The notes: a model not told the origin generated them from the sequence alone. A stretch of DNA of 64,000 bases from Bradyrhizobium sp. Ash2021 (GCF_031202265.1 NZ_CP100604.1:3392501-3456500); one strand, 5' to 3'. Counted from the stretch's first letter, positions 17,005 to 26,968 are shown. Numbers and translations are program-made.

Positions 17005-17082
17005 TGATGGTGTGGACGGCCCCCTACGGCATCGATTGTGCCAGAATGAGGTTGTTTCAAATCTCAGACAAGGGAGCCGTCC

Positions 17083-18123
17083 GTGGACCAGATTATCCGC
17101 ATTGGAATGGATACGTCGAAGCATTTTTTTCAGCTGCACGGGGTGGATGCCGCCGAGCGGCCGGTGTTGCGCAGGAAGCTGCGACGCAACGAGGTGTTGG
17201 CGTTTTTTGCCAAGCTGCCGCCAACCGTGATCGGGATCGAGGCCTGCGGCGCGGGGCACTACTGGGCGCGGGAGTTGCGCAAGCTCGGCCACGAGGTGAA
17301 GCTGATGGCGCCGCAGCACGTGAAGGCCTACATCAAGCGCAACAAGAATGACGGACGCGACGCCGAGGGGCTGTGCGAGGCGATGAGCCGGCCGACGATG
17401 CAGTTCGTATCGGTGAAGACCGAGGAGCAGCAGGCGGCGCTGATGCTGATAGGGGTCCGCCAGCAACTGATCGCCAGGCGCACCCAGCTTGGCAACGCGA
17501 TCCGCGGCTATGCGACGGAGTTCGGTCTGATCACCGCCAAGGGTCTCGACAAGCTCGAGCCGCTATTGGCGCGGATCGCTCAGGAAGAGAGATTGCCAGA
17601 GCTGGCGCGCGAGATGTTTGCGGCGCACGGCAGGGAGTATGCGCGACTGCAGGCCGAACTGAAGGCGATCGAGGCCAGATTGATGGCTTGGTACCGCGCC
17701 AATGCCGACAGCCGACGTCTGGCAAAGATTCCGGGGATCGGGCCGATTGGCGCCACCGCGCTGGTCATGAAGGCGCCGGATCCTCGCCTGTTCCCTTCCG
17801 GCCGGCACTTTGCGGCCTGGATCGGGCTGACCCCGAAAGACCATTCCACCGCCGGCAAGACCCGGATCGGCAAGATCACCCGCGCCGGAGATGAGATGCT
17901 GCGTAGCGTGCTGGTGGCGGGAGCAACCGCCGTGATCCAGCAAGCCAGAAAAAGCCGCGGCCGTGCGTCGCCCTGGCTCCTTGCGCTGCTGGCGCGCAAG
18001 TCGCCAAAGCTCGCAGCGGTGGCGCTCGCCAACAAGATTGCCCGCATCGCCTGGAAGCTGTTGGTGACGGGCGAGAGTTACGACGGCGCGCGGATGCCTG
18101 ACGCATCCGCACTCGCCGCTTAA
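17083..18123 (+). CDS. IS110-family transposase (DEDD recombinase)
   Basis: 346 residues. The N-terminal RuvC-like DEDD domain shows Asp in IRIGMDTSKHFFQL, Glu in VIGIEACGAGHYW and the Asp pair in RNKNDGRDAEGLCEA. The C-terminal Tnp_20 domain has KIPGIGPIGATALVMKAP and the Ser motif GLTPKDHSTAGKTRIGK. These recombinases use an element-encoded RNA to pair donor and target DNA. The start is GTG with GGGAG nine bases upstream. The frame is intact, so the element could be active. Confidence 0.9.
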   Translation: MDQIIRIGMDTSKHFFQLHGVDAAERPVLRRKLRRNEVLAFFAKLPPTVIGIEACGAGHYWARELRKLGHEVKLMAPQHVKAYIKRNKNDGRDAEGLCEAMSRPTMQFVSVKTEEQQAALMLIGVRQQLIARRTQLGNAIRGYATEFGLITAKGLDKLEPLLARIAQEERLPELAREMFAAHGREYARLQAELKAIEARLMAWYRANADSRRLAKIPGIGPIGATALVMKAPDPRLFPSGRHFAAWIGLTPKDHSTAGKTRIGKITRAGDEMLRSVLVAGATAVIQQARKSRGRASPWLLALLARKSPKLAAVALANKIARIAWKLLVTGESYDGARMPDASALAA

Positions 18124-18369
18124 GAGATCAGTCGGGCGGCGGGTTCGCCGCACCGGCTGAGCCGGAGCTGCAAGAGGAGACAGATGGTAGGATCGATCGA
18201 TCCGAGGTGCGAGACAATCCGTGGGACCCATTGGCCCGTAAAGGTCGCTGGCGTGTTTGGAACTCGCGTCGCGGAAAACCATCTTGGCCAGCGGCCACCA
18301 ACCGCATCAACAGGCCGGACATATGGATGCAAGCGATCCGATCAAACCGTCAAAAAGCTCTTGCGGCAC
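18124..18369 (+). ncRNA. Candidate bridge/seek RNA region in the 3' end of the IS110-family element
   Basis: 246 bases of non-coding sequence between the transposase stop and the right inverted repeat. It can fold: gcggcggg-ttcgccgc and ccggctgagccgg are adjacent hairpins near 18134-18168, and ggatcgatcgatcc is a perfect palindrome near 18190-18203. At 18223-18231 it contains gggacccat, identical to the conserved part of the REP element in which the IS sits (gggacccata at 16921-16930). In IS1111-type elements the guide RNA is encoded in this position. Exact RNA ends are unknown. Confidence 0.5.
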
Positions 18370-18383
18370 GGGGGCCGTCCACA

Positions 18384-18447
18384 TATGGGTCCTGGCCTTC
18401 GCAGGGACGACGCTGAGGGTGTGTCGTCGTGTTCGCCGGGACGACGG
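18384..18447. repeat. REP-like element, right part, plus a second short repeat
   Basis: 18384-18412 is the right end of the REP element split by the insertion sequence. 18420-18447 (gtcgtcgtgttcgccgggac, ending gacgg) is a further related hairpin fragment directly before the downstream ligase gene's stop. Confidence 0.65.
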
Positions 18448-18449
18448 AG

Positions 18450-20030
18450 CTAATTCACCTGCCGGTCTTTCCCCGCCCAATAGGGATCGCGCAGATGGCG
18501 CCGCAAGATCTTGCCCGACGCATTGCGCGGCAACGCCTCGATGAAGTCGACCGTCTTCGGCGTCTTGAAGCCGGCAATGCGCTCGCGGGTAAAATTGATG
18601 ATGTCGGTCGACGTCGCCTGCTTGCCCGGCTTCATCACCACGATCGCCTTGACGGCCTCGCCCCATTTGTCGTCGGGGACGCCGACCACCGCGACTTCGG
18701 CGACATCGGGATGATCGCAGATCGCGCTCTCGACTTCGGCGGGATAGATGTTCTCGCCGCCGGAGATGATCATGTCCTTGATGCGGTCATGGATATAGAG
18801 GTAGCCGTCGCTGTCCATGTAGCCGGCGTCGCCGGTGCGCAGCCAGCCGTCGCTGTCGAGCGTTTTAGCGGTGGCCTCCGGCAGGTTCCAGTAGCCGACC
18901 ATGTTGGAGCCGGAGCGGGTGGCGATCTCGCCGACTTCGCCCGGCGGCAGGCGCTTGCCGTCGGCGTCGAGGATCGCAAGTTCAATGCCGGGCAGGGCCT
19001 TGCCGGCCGAGCGCATCCGGTCCAGTCCCTCGATATGGTCTTCCGGCGGCAGTGCCACGATGGTGCCGGTCGTCTCCGTCATGCCGTACATCTGCACAAA
19101 GCCGCATTTGAAGACCTCGATGCATTCCTTCAGCAGCGCCGCCGGAATCGGCGAGGCGCCGTAGAGCATGTATTTCAGCCGCGAGAAATCGACCTGACGG
19201 GCGCGGGGCTGCCGCACCACGAACTGCATCGCGGCCGGCACCATGAACAATTTGGTGATCCCGGACTGCTCGAAGAAGTCCAGCACCTTGGTCGCATCGA
19301 ACTCGCGCGCGATCACGCCTCTCGCGCCGTGATAGAGGCTCATCACGCCCCAGCCGGAGCCGCCGATATGGAAGATCGGCATCGCCACCAGCGAGACGTC
19401 GTCGGTCGTCCATTTGTTCCACTCGGGCTTTTCGGCCTCGTTGCCGGTCTGAACCAAATTGAGGAAATTGGCGTGCGACAGCATCGCGCCTTTTGGCTTG
19501 CCTGTTGTGCCGGAAGTGTAGAGCTGGATCGCGATGTCTTTCGAACTGATGGGCACTTTTGGGTCGTCGCCGCTCTGGGCGTCGCGCCAGGCCGTAAAAT
19601 CCTGCCATTCCGCCGCGCCGCCTTCGGTCGTGATCACGGTGCGCACATCAGCCAATTGCGCCTTGATGTTGCCGACCTGGGTGATGAATTCGGGCCCGAC
19701 GAACAGCACCGGCGCCTTGCAGTCGGCGACGATGAAGGCGACCTCGGGGCCGGCGAGGCGCCAGTTCACCGGCGCCATCACCACGTTGGCTTTTATCGCG
19801 CCGAGCAGCAGCTCGAAATAGATGTCGCTGTTCTTGCCGAGATAAGCGATGCGCTCGCCGGGCCTGACGCCCATCGCGATCAACGCGTTAGCAACGCGGT
19901 TGGTCTTGACGTCGAACTCGGCGAAACTGGTCTCGCGTCCCTCGAATTCGTAGGCTACCGCATCGCCGCGGCTCCTGGCGCGGTCGCGCACCATGTCGGC
20001 AAGGTTCGTCAGTTGCTGGGCAGCGGACAT
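18450..20030 (-). CDS. Acyl-CoA synthetase (AMP-forming, long-chain-fatty-acid-CoA ligase type)
   Basis: 526-residue ANL-family ligase that activates a carboxylic acid with ATP and joins it to CoA. Motif A3 is IQLYTSGTTGKPKGAML, the A5 region is YGMTETTG, A7 is WLRTGDAGYMDSDGYLYI, A8 is DRIKDMIISGGENIYPAEVE and the A10 lysine is in PRNASGKILRRHLRD. The ATG at 20030 follows GGGAGAAAC. The frame stays open far upstream but runs through repeats and an SDR gene in another frame. An intact paralogue role to the frameshifted ligase at 22181 is possible. Specificity unknown. Confidence 0.88.
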   Translation of the reverse strand: MSAAQQLTNLADMVRDRARSRGDAVAYEFEGRETSFAEFDVKTNRVANALIAMGVRPGERIAYLGKNSDIYFELLLGAIKANVVMAPVNWRLAGPEVAFIVADCKAPVLFVGPEFITQVGNIKAQLADVRTVITTEGGAAEWQDFTAWRDAQSGDDPKVPISSKDIAIQLYTSGTTGKPKGAMLSHANFLNLVQTGNEAEKPEWNKWTTDDVSLVAMPIFHIGGSGWGVMSLYHGARGVIAREFDATKVLDFFEQSGITKLFMVPAAMQFVVRQPRARQVDFSRLKYMLYGASPIPAALLKECIEVFKCGFVQMYGMTETTGTIVALPPEDHIEGLDRMRSAGKALPGIELAILDADGKRLPPGEVGEIATRSGSNMVGYWNLPEATAKTLDSDGWLRTGDAGYMDSDGYLYIHDRIKDMIISGGENIYPAEVESAICDHPDVAEVAVVGVPDDKWGEAVKAIVVMKPGKQATSTDIINFTRERIAGFKTPKTVDFIEALPRNASGKILRRHLRDPYWAGKDRQVN

Positions 20031-20100
20031 GTTTCTCCCGAGGGTCTTTTGTTGTTTTACCTTCGGGATGATATTGGCTCGGAGCACGCAACGCAATCGT

Positions 20101-20246
20101 TCGTCATTGCCTGCGACAAACGCGAAGCGTTTGCGCAAGGGAGCGCAGCGACGAAGCAATCCATGCTTCCTTCGCGGTGCGATGGATTGCTTCGCGGAGC
20201 CTGTCATCGGGCGCGCATTCGCGCGACCCGTTGGCTCGCAATGACG
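20101..20246. repeat. Palindromic intergenic repeat, cgtcattgcgag family, long form
   Basis: Arms tcgtcattgc and gctcgcaatgacg, inner arms gaagcaatccatg and gatggattgcttcg, and the optional segment gggcgcgcattcgcgcgacc also seen at 6382-6503. Confidence 0.75.
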
Positions 20247-20254
20247 TGGAGAGA

Positions 20255-21127
20255 CTATCCCCGTGCCGCGCGGTCCTTTTCGTTCTGCGCCTTGATCGAG
20301 TCGCGGGCCTTGGTCCAGTCGTCGTCGCTCCAGTCGCGCAGCTGATAGAAATTGCCGCCCATGGCGAGCGCCTGGGCGCCGTCCATGGCGATGGTCTCGC
20401 CGTTGATCCAGTCGCAGCCGCCGGAGATCAGGAACACGGCAAGGTTCTGCAATTCCTCCATGGTGCCGACCCGGCCCATCGGGTTCTGCGCCCTGGTGCG
20501 CGCGCCGGCTTCGTCGCCGGGCTTGATGCGCTTGCTCATGCCCTCGGTCGGAATTTCGCCGGGCGCGATGGTGTTGAGACGGATGCCGTATTTGCCCCAT
20601 TCGACCGCCAGCGACATCGTCATGGCGTGGATCGCCGATTTGCTCATCGCCGACGGCACCACATAAGGCGAGCCGTTGCGCACCCAGGTCACGGTGATCG
20701 ACACCACATTGCCGGGCTGCTTGTCGGCGATCCAGCGCCGGCCCACCGCATGCGTCACATAGAAGGTGCCGTGCATCACGATGTTGGCGACCGCGTCGAA
20801 GCCGCGCGGGGAGAGTTCTTCCGAGCGCGAGATGAAATTGCCGGCGGCGTTGTTGATGAGGTCCGTGAGCGGCCCGCCGGTCCAGATCGACTGGATCATT
20901 TCGTCGACCGCGAGCGAATTGCGGATATCGACGCCGTGGCTCACCACACGTCCGCCGTGCAAATCCATCAATTCGGTTGCGGTCTCGTCGCAGACGCTCT
21001 TGCGGCGGCCGCAGATATGGACCTCGGCGCCGAGGCTGAGGAATTTCGAAGCCATGGATTTGCCGAGGCCGGTTCCGCCTCCGGTCACGAGGATGCGCCG
21101 CCCGGCGAGAAGTTGATCGTTGAACAT
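20255..21127 (-). CDS. SDR family oxidoreductase, 2,4-dienoyl-CoA reductase-like
   Basis: 290 residues. The cofactor motif ILVTGGGTGLGKSMA is followed by ICGRRKS, typical of NADP-using dienoyl-CoA reductases, and by NNAAGNFI. In place of the classic YxxxK the active region reads VVSITVTWVRNGSPYVVPSAMSK in pieces, with Ser-Ala-Met-Ser-Lys keeping the lysine but not the Tyr at the usual spacing; this is characteristic of DECR-type SDRs, which use a different arrangement. The ATG at 21127 (MFNDQLLAG) has GGGTGG upstream; a GTG at 21136 is the alternative. Likely role: reduction of an unsaturated acyl-CoA beside the ligase and crotonase. Confidence 0.78.
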   Translation of the reverse strand: MFNDQLLAGRRILVTGGGTGLGKSMASKFLSLGAEVHICGRRKSVCDETATELMDLHGGRVVSHGVDIRNSLAVDEMIQSIWTGGPLTDLINNAAGNFISRSEELSPRGFDAVANIVMHGTFYVTHAVGRRWIADKQPGNVVSITVTWVRNGSPYVVPSAMSKSAIHAMTMSLAVEWGKYGIRLNTIAPGEIPTEGMSKRIKPGDEAGARTRAQNPMGRVGTMEELQNLAVFLISGGCDWINGETIAMDGAQALAMGGNFYQLRDWSDDDWTKARDSIKAQNEKDRAARG

Positions 21128-21235
21128 CGTTTCCACCCAAAGGAATTGTTGTTAATTGGTCGATTGACTAAAAGCGGACAACGGCCTTTCTGTAAAGCGG
21201 CAAACAAAGAATAACAGCAGCGGAGGAACATTCTC

Positions 21236-22051
21236 ATGGAGCAACGCGTCTCGATATCGATTTCGGACGGTGTCGCCGATGTCCGGCTGGTGCGGGCGGA
21301 CAAGATGAACGCGCTCGATGCCGCGATGTTCGACGCACTGGTGGCCGCGACCGGACGGCTTGCCCATGAGAAAGGGGTTCGAGCGGTAGTATTGTCCGGC
21401 GAGGGACGGGCGTTCTGTGCCGGCCTCGATATGGGACGCTTCGCCGCCATGAAGGATCAAGGCGGTAACGGGATAGCCGGCGGCGAGAAGCGCGACCTGA
21501 CGGAGCGCACCCATGGGCAAGCCAATTTTCCGCAGCAGGCAGTGTGGGGCTGGCGGCAGCTCCCGGTACCGGTGATTGCCGCGATCCACGGCGTGGCGTT
21601 CGGCGGCGGCTTTCAGCTCGCGCTCGGCGCCGACATGCGGTTCCTCACGCCGGACGCGCGGATGTCGATCATGGAGATCAAATGGGGGCTGGTGCCGGAC
21701 ATGGCGGGCACACCGATCCTGGCCAGCCTCGTGCGCGACGATATTTTGCGGGAGCTGACCTATACGGGACGGATTTTTTCGGCCCAGGAAGCCCTGAGCT
21801 ACGGGCTCGCAACCCGGATCTGCGACAACCCGCGCGCTGCCGCCTTCGAGCTTGCGCGCGAGATCGCGGGCAAGAGTCCGGACGCGATCCGCGCCGCCAA
21901 GCGCATGCTGAACAATCTGTCGGTCGATCCCGGCCCGGCGCTGCTCGCGGAGTCAGTGGAGCAGCAGAAGCTGCTGGGCAGTCCGAACCAGACCGAGGCG
22001 GTCCGCGCCAACATGGAAAAGCGCGCGCCGCGGTTTGCGGAGGCTGGATAA
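21236..22051 (+). CDS. Crotonase/enoyl-CoA hydratase family protein
   Basis: 271-residue crotonase-fold protein with GEGRAFCAGLDMGRF (CoA loop) and HGVAFGGGFQLALGADMRF (oxyanion hole). Further along, MEIKWGLVPDMAGT occupies the active-site segment with Glu in SIMEIKWG. The pattern is common for proteobacterial crotonases of unassigned substrate. The ATG follows CGGAGG by about eight bases. It diverges from the SDR at 21127 over 108 bp and is followed by a palindromic repeat and the frameshifted ligase. Confidence 0.84.
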   Translation: MEQRVSISISDGVADVRLVRADKMNALDAAMFDALVAATGRLAHEKGVRAVVLSGEGRAFCAGLDMGRFAAMKDQGGNGIAGGEKRDLTERTHGQANFPQQAVWGWRQLPVPVIAAIHGVAFGGGFQLALGADMRFLTPDARMSIMEIKWGLVPDMAGTPILASLVRDDILRELTYTGRIFSAQEALSYGLATRICDNPRAAAFELAREIAGKSPDAIRAAKRMLNNLSVDPGPALLAESVEQQKLLGSPNQTEAVRANMEKRAPRFAEAG

Positions 22052-22059
22052 ACAACCTT

Positions 22060-22141
22060 CGTCATTCCGGGATGGTCCGAAGGACCAGACCCGGAATCTC
22101 GAGATTCCGGGTTCGATGCTTCGCATCGCCCCGGAACGACG
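22060..22141. repeat. Palindromic intergenic repeat, cgtcattccggg family
   Basis: Hairpin with arms cgtcattccgggatggtcc and the complementary cccggaacgacgg, and a perfect central palindrome cccggaatctcgagattccg plus ggg. Close relative of 29296-29376. Confidence 0.8.
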
Positions 22142-22180
22142 GCATGGCATCCTAACCCGACGAGAGATCGGAAAACGACA

Positions 22181-23721
22181 ATGTCCTCCCAACCCTTCCT
22201 CGGCATCATCAGCGGCCAGCGCAGGCGCGATCACGCCGAGGTCGCCGATCGCGCCGACCGCATCGCCTCCGGACTGCAGAAGCTCGGCGTCAGCCAGGGC
22301 GACAGCGTCTGCATGCTGATGCGCAACGATATCGCCTTCATGGAGGCCGCCTATGCCGCGATGCGGCTCGGCGCCTATGGCGTGCCGATCAACTGGCACT
22401 TCAAGCCGGAAGAGATCAACTACGTACTGAAGGATTCCGGCTCGACGGTCCTGATCGCGCATGCCGACATGCTGCATCAATTGCGCGATGCGATTCCGTC
22501 CGGTGTCACCGTGCTCAGCGTTCCGACGCCGCCGGAGATTTTGGCCAACTACAAGATCAATCCCGATCATCTCGCGACGCCCGATTTCGCGATCGATTTT
22601 GAGCAATGGCTGAACGTTCAGCCGCGTTATGACGGGCCGGCGGTGCCGCAGCCGCAGAACATGATCTACACCTCGGGCACGACGGGCCATCCCAAGGGCG
22701 TGCGCCGCTTTGCGCCGACGCCGGAGCAGACCGCGAACGCCGAAGCCATGCGCGGCATGATCTATGGCCTCAAGCCGGGCGCGCGGGCGATCCTGCCGGG
22801 GCCGCTCTATCATTCGGCGCCGAACTCGTTCGGCCTGCGCGCCGGGCGTCTCGGCGGCGCGCTGGTGCTGATGCCGCGCTTCGACGCGGAAGAATTTTTG
22901 GCGCTGATCGAGCGCGAGCGGATCGACACCATCTTCATGGTGCCGACCATGTTCATCCGGCTGATGAAGCTGCCGGAAGCGGTCCGCCGCAAATACGACA
23001 TGTCATCGCTGCGCCACATCATCCATGCCGCGGCACCGTGTCCGGCCGACGTCAAGCGCGCGATGATCGAGTGGTGGGGGCCGGTGATCTATGAATTCTA
23101 CGGCTCGACCGAATCGGGCGCGGTCACCTTTGCCAATTCCGAGGACGCGCTGAGGAAGCCCGGCACCGTCGGCAAGATATCGCCCGGCGCGGAACTGCGT
23201 TTCATCGGCGACGACGGCAAGGAGTTGCCGCAGGCCAGATCGGCGAAATCTATTCGCGGATATCCGGCAATCCGGATTTCACCTATCACAACAAGCCGGG
23301 AAAGCGCGCCGAGATCGAGCGCGAGGGTTTTATCACCTCGGGCGACGTCGGCTACATCGACGAAGACGGCTATGTCTTCATCTGCGACCGCAAGCGCGAC
23401 ATGGTGATCTCGGGCGGCGTCAATATCTACCCGGCCGAAATCGAGGCGGCGCTGCACGCGGTGCCCGGCGTGCACGATTGCGCGGTGTTCGGCATTCCCG
23501 ACGAGGAATTCGGCGAGGCGCTGATGGCGGTCGTAGAACCGCAGCCTGGGGTAACGCTGGACGTCGCCTCGGTCCGCGCCCAGCTCCGGACGTCGCTGGC
23601 CGATTACAAGGTGCCGAAACACGTCGAAATCCAGGCCAGTTTGCCGCGCGAGGATTCCGGCAAGATCTTCAAGCGCCGGCTGCGCGACCCGTATTGGGAG
23701 CGGGCGGGGAGAAGGATTTGA
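22181..23721 (+). pseudogene. Acyl-CoA synthetase (AMP-forming), single-base frameshift
   Basis: The first part (22181 to about 23233) encodes ligase motifs MIYTSGTTGHPKGVRR and EFYGSTESGAVTF in one frame. After KELPQ the frame changes: the second part (about 23236-23721) reads QIGEIYSRISGNPDFTYHNK, later TSGDVGYIDEDGYVFICDRK, ISGGVNIYPAEIE and SGKIFKRRLRDPYWE. One G appears missing in ccgcaggccagatc (23228-23241); adding it restores an approximately 513-residue protein. Either the gene is inactivated in its C-terminal domain, which carries the catalytic lysine, or this is a sequencing error in a G run. Confidence 0.85.
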
Positions 23722-23724
23722 TCT

Positions 23725-23842
23725 GTCGTTCCTGCGAAAGCAGGAACCCATACGCCGTGTCCTCTCGTTTGGCGCTCTGGGGAGAGACCTTTTTGAGCCC
23801 GGCGTCCTGTGGTTATGGGTCCCCGCTTTCGCGGGGACGACG
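23725..23842. repeat. Complete REP-like palindromic element
   Basis: Ends gtcgttcctgcgaaagcagg and ccgctttcgcggggacgac are inverted copies over 118 bp. The right half (ggcgtcctgtggttatgggt then ccccgctttcgc) is the exact complement of the left part of the element at 16901. It gives the uninterrupted form of the target of the IS110-family element. Confidence 0.8.
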
Positions 23843-23944
23843 AGGGAGGAAGGTCAAGTGTGCGCCGCCTCCATCTTTATCTTGCACTGCGGCAAAAAAG
23901 TTGCAGACTGCTAACTTGCCGGGCAGCCTCTGGAGTAGCCAGCC

Positions 23945-26743
23945 ATGTCACCCCAGACCATGCCTTCCGAGACCGAAGTCCGTCCCAATCGCATGGAGGA
24001 TGCGCAGGCACTGGAGGCCGACGCGCGGCTTCGCGAGGACATTCGGCTGCTCGGACGCATCCTCGGCGACACCGTGCGCGATCAGGAGGGCGCCGACGTG
24101 TTCGACCTGGTCGAGCGCATCCGGCAGACCTCGATCCGGTTCCACCGCGATGACGACAAGCCGGCGCGCCGCGAGCTCGAGCTTATTCTCGACAGCATGT
24201 CGATCAGCCAAACCGTGCGCATCGTGCGCGCCTTCAGCTATTTTTCGCATCTCGCCAATATCGCCGAAGACCAGAACAACATAAGGCAGATGCGGGCCCG
24301 CTCATCCGCCGCTGGGACGCCGAGGCCAGGAACGCTGGCGCTGACACTGTCGCATGCGCGCGCCGCCGGCTTTAGCGGGGCTGACTTGCGCAAATTCTTC
24401 GCCGAAGCGCTGGTCAGTCCGGTTCTGACCGCGCATCCGACTGAAGTGCGCCGCAAGAGCACGATCGACCGCGAGATGGAGATCGCGGCACTGCTGGACC
24501 GGCGCGAACGGGTCCAGTTGACGCCTGAAGAAGCCGAGGCGAGCGACGAGCAGCTGCGCCGCGCGGTGCTGACATTGTGGAAGACCAACCTGTTGCGCCG
24601 CACCAAGCTGACCGTGCTCGACGAGGTCGCCAACGGGCTTTCTTTCTACGATTACACTTTCCTGCACGAAGTGCCCCGGCTGCATTGCACGCTGGAGGAC
24701 CGGTTGAACGAGGGCGACAGCGTGGCGCAGGGCGAAGTGGGGTCCTTCCTGAGAATGGGCAGCTGGATCGGCGGCGACCGCGACGGCAATCCGTTCGTGA
24801 CGGCGGAAGTGATGCGCGGAACGCTGCGCCTGCAGAGCAGCCGTGTGCTGCGCTTCTATCTCGAAGAGCTGCATTTGCTCGGCGCCGAGCTGTCGCTCGC
24901 GGCGCATCTTGCCGATGTCTCCAAGGATCTGCGGGCGCTGGCCGAACGCTCGCCCGACACTTCGCCGCATCGAAGCGGCGAGCCGTACCGGCTGGCGGTG
25001 TCCGGCATTTACGCGCGGCTCACCGCTACCGCTGCGAAGCTGGACGTGGAAACCACCCGGCCGCCGGTCGGTGCCGCCGCGCCCTATGCCGATGTGGGGG
25101 AGTTCAAGGCCGATCTCGATACGCTCTATCGCTCGCTGATATCGAACAATTCGCGCGTGATCGCGCGCGGACGGCTGCGGCACTTGCGCCAGGCGGTGGA
25201 TTGCTTCGGTTTCCATCTGGCCTGTCTCGATATCAGGCAGAATTCGGCCGTGCACGAGCGCACGGTTGCCGAGCTGATCGATGCGGCGATGCCTGGCATG
25301 TCGTATCTGGCGCTGAACGAAGAGGCGCGGATTGCGCTGTTGTCGGGCGAACTGCGCAATGCACGGCCGCTGACGTCGGCCTTCGTCAAGTACAGCGAAG
25401 AAACGATCGGCGAACTCGCGGTCTTCCATGCGGCGGCCGAAGCCCACGCCAAATTCGGCGCCGACGCGATTCCTCAATGCATCATCTCCATGTGCAAGGG
25501 GATGTCCGACATGCTGGAGGTCGCGCTGCTGCTGAAGGAGGCCGGCCTGGTCGACCCCTCGGGCCGCAGCGCGATCAATATCGTGCCGCTGTTCGAGACC
25601 ATCGAGGATCTGCAGGCGTCGAGCGGCATCATGGACCGGATGCTGTCGCTGCATGATTACCGCAAGCTGGTGGACAGCCGCGGCGGCGTGCAGGAAGTGA
25701 TGCTCGGCTATTCCGACAGCAACAAGGATGGCGGCTTCGTTACCTCGGGCTGGGAACTCTACAAGGCCGAGATCGGCCTGATCGAGGTGTTCGAGCGCCA
25801 TCACGTGCGGTTGAGGCTGTTCCACGGCCGCGGCGGCTCGGTCGGCCGCGGCGGCGGGCCGAGCTATGAGGCCATCATCGCGCAGCCGGGCGGCGCGGTA
25901 AATGGCCAGATTCGGATCACCGAACAGGGCGAAATCATCTCCAGCAAATATTCCAACGCCGAAGTCGGCCGCAACAATCTGGAGATTCTCGCCGCGGCGA
26001 CGCTGGAAGCGAGCCTGCTGCAGCCAAAGCACAGCGCGCCGCGTGAGGAATATCTCAAGGCGATGGAGCAATTGTCGGCGCTGGCCTTCAAGGCCTATCG
26101 CGGGCTGGTCTATGAAACCGAAGGATTTGCCGATTACTTCTGGTCTTCCACCGTCATCACCGAAATCGCCACGCTGAACATCGGCAGCCGCCCGGCCTCG
26201 CGCAAGAAAACCCGCGAGATCGAGGACCTCCGCGCCATTCCCTGGGTGTTCAGCTGGGCCCAATGCCGGCTGATGCTGCCGGGCTGGTATGGTTTTGGCA
26301 GCGCGGTGGAGACCTGGATCAAGGAGCATCCCGACAAGGGCATGCCGTTCCTGCAGGAACTCTATCGCGAATGGCCGTTCTTCCGCACCCTGCTATCGAA
26401 CATGGACATGGTGCTGGCGAAAAGCTCGATCGCGATCGCCTCGCGCTATGCCGAGCTGGTGCCGGACGAGGCGCTGCGGGAAAAGATTTTCGGGCGCATC
26501 CGGCAGGAATGGCAAACCTCGATCGACATACTGTTGAACATCATGGAGCAGGAGCGGCTGCTGCAGGGCAACCCGCTGCTGGAGCGCTCGATCCGCAACC
26601 GCTTTCCCTATCTCGATCCGCTCAACCACGTGCAGGTCGAGCTGCTGAAGGAGCATCGCGCGCAGAATCCCGACGAAGCGGTGCTGCGCGGCATCCAGAT
26701 CACCATCAACGGGATCTCGGCGGGGTTGCGCAATAGCGGGTAG
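23945..26743 (+). CDS. ppc: Phosphoenolpyruvate carboxylase
   Basis: 932-residue enzyme that carboxylates PEP to oxaloacetate, replenishing the citric acid cycle. Signature one, [13 protein letters not shown], carries the catalytic His; signature two is [14 protein letters not shown]; the glycine-rich catalytic loop is [14 protein letters not shown]. The C-terminus ends GLRNSG, close to the RNTG end of the family. Length matches bacterial PEPC. The ATG at 23945 has CTGGAG upstream. The gene is monocistronic between repeats and is a core-metabolism gene amid accessory catabolic genes. Confidence 0.96.
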   Translation: MSPQTMPSETEVRPNRMEDAQALEADARLREDIRLLGRILGDTVRDQEGADVFDLVERIRQTSIRFHRDDDKPARRELELILDSMSISQTVRIVRAFSYFSHLANIAEDQNNIRQMRARSSAAGTPRPGTLALTLSHARAAGFSGADLRKFFAEALVSPVLTAHPTEVRRKSTIDREMEIAALLDRRERVQLTPEEAEASDEQLRRAVLTLWKTNLLRRTKLTVLDEVANGLSFYDYTFLHEVPRLHCTLEDRLNEGDSVAQGEVGSFLRMGSWIGGDRDGNPFVTAEVMRGTLRLQSSRVLRFYLEELHLLGAELSLAAHLADVSKDLRALAERSPDTSPHRSGEPYRLAVSGIYARLTATAAKLDVETTRPPVGAAAPYADVGEFKADLDTLYRSLISNNSRVIARGRLRHLRQAVDCFGFHLACLDIRQNSAVHERTVAELIDAAMPGMSYLALNEEARIALLSGELRNARPLTSAFVKYSEETIGELAVFHAAAEAHAKFGADAIPQCIISMCKGMSDMLEVALLLKEAGLVDPSGRSAINIVPLFETIEDLQASSGIMDRMLSLHDYRKLVDSRGGVQEVMLGYSDSNKDGGFVTSGWELYKAEIGLIEVFERHHVRLRLFHGRGGSVGRGGGPSYEAIIAQPGGAVNGQIRITEQGEIISSKYSNAEVGRNNLEILAAATLEASLLQPKHSAPREEYLKAMEQLSALAFKAYRGLVYETEGFADYFWSSTVITEIATLNIGSRPASRKKTREIEDLRAIPWVFSWAQCRLMLPGWYGFGSAVETWIKEHPDKGMPFLQELYREWPFFRTLLSNMDMVLAKSSIAIASRYAELVPDEALREKIFGRIRQEWQTSIDILLNIMEQERLLQGNPLLERSIRNRFPYLDPLNHVQVELLKEHRAQNPDEAVLRGIQITINGISAGLRNSG

Positions 26744-26764
26744 GCAAGAGGTGAAAATCTCACC

Positions 26765-26850
26765 CCGTCATTGCGAGCGAAGCGAAGCAATCCATCTTGC
26801 AGCGTAAAGAAAGAATGGATTGCTTCGTCGCTTTGCTCCTCGCAATGACG
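26765..26850. repeat. Palindromic intergenic repeat, cgtcattgcgag family
   Basis: cgtcattgcgagcgaagcga at the left and gctcctcgcaatgacgg at the right, with the gaagcaatccat / atggattgcttc inner arms. Just downstream of ppc. Confidence 0.8.
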
Positions 26851-26861
26851 GTGCTAGCCCC

Positions 26862-26939
26862 TCAACAATTATGCGCGCCCTGGGTCTCCACATAGACCGC
26901 GTAGAGCGACTGGCTCGCGGTCATGAACAGGCGGTTTCG
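26862..26939 (-). pseudogene. C-terminal remnant of a second SMP-30/lactonase-like gene
   Basis: On the minus strand 25 codons read RNRLFMTASQSLYAVYVETQ then GAHNC and a stop. This aligns with the true end of the adjacent gene at 26969 (RNRLYICGSTSLYAVYTSVQ then GAMKP). An in-frame TAG precedes the fragment, and the sequence beyond it is the repeat-like ggcgaatagggagtggcg, so nothing more of the gene survives here. It is best explained as the tail of a lost tandem paralogue. Confidence 0.65.
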
Positions 26940-26968
26940 CTACTCGCCACTCCCTATTCGCCAACCGA

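Larger units (their letters stand above)
17005..18386 (+). mobile_element. IS110-family insertion sequence, IS1111-type layout
   Basis: A single transposase gene lies between 14-bp subterminal inverted repeats: tgtggacggccccc at 17011-17024 and gggggccgtccaca at 18370-18383. There is no obvious target duplication. The repeats lie about six bases in from the left end and about three from the right, the spacing of the IS1111 subgroup. The ends are inferred from where the surrounding REP element resumes (ggcg at 17001-17004, tatgggtcc from 18384), so each is uncertain by a few bases. The 246-bp non-coding 3' end is the expected location of a guide (bridge/seek) RNA. Confidence 0.82.

Noticed and set aside
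18429..20345. 638-codon open frame on the plus strand
   Set aside because: It is antisense to the acyl-CoA ligase and runs into a repeat; low-complexity His/Asp/Gly-rich product without domains.
18450..21140. 896-codon minus-strand frame joining the ligase to upstream sequence
   Set aside because: The part beyond 20030 crosses a repeat and the SDR gene in the wrong frame; the ligase has its own ATG with GGGAG.
24302..26329. 675-codon minus-strand frame
   Set aside because: It lies wholly within ppc on the opposite strand and has no recognisable domain.
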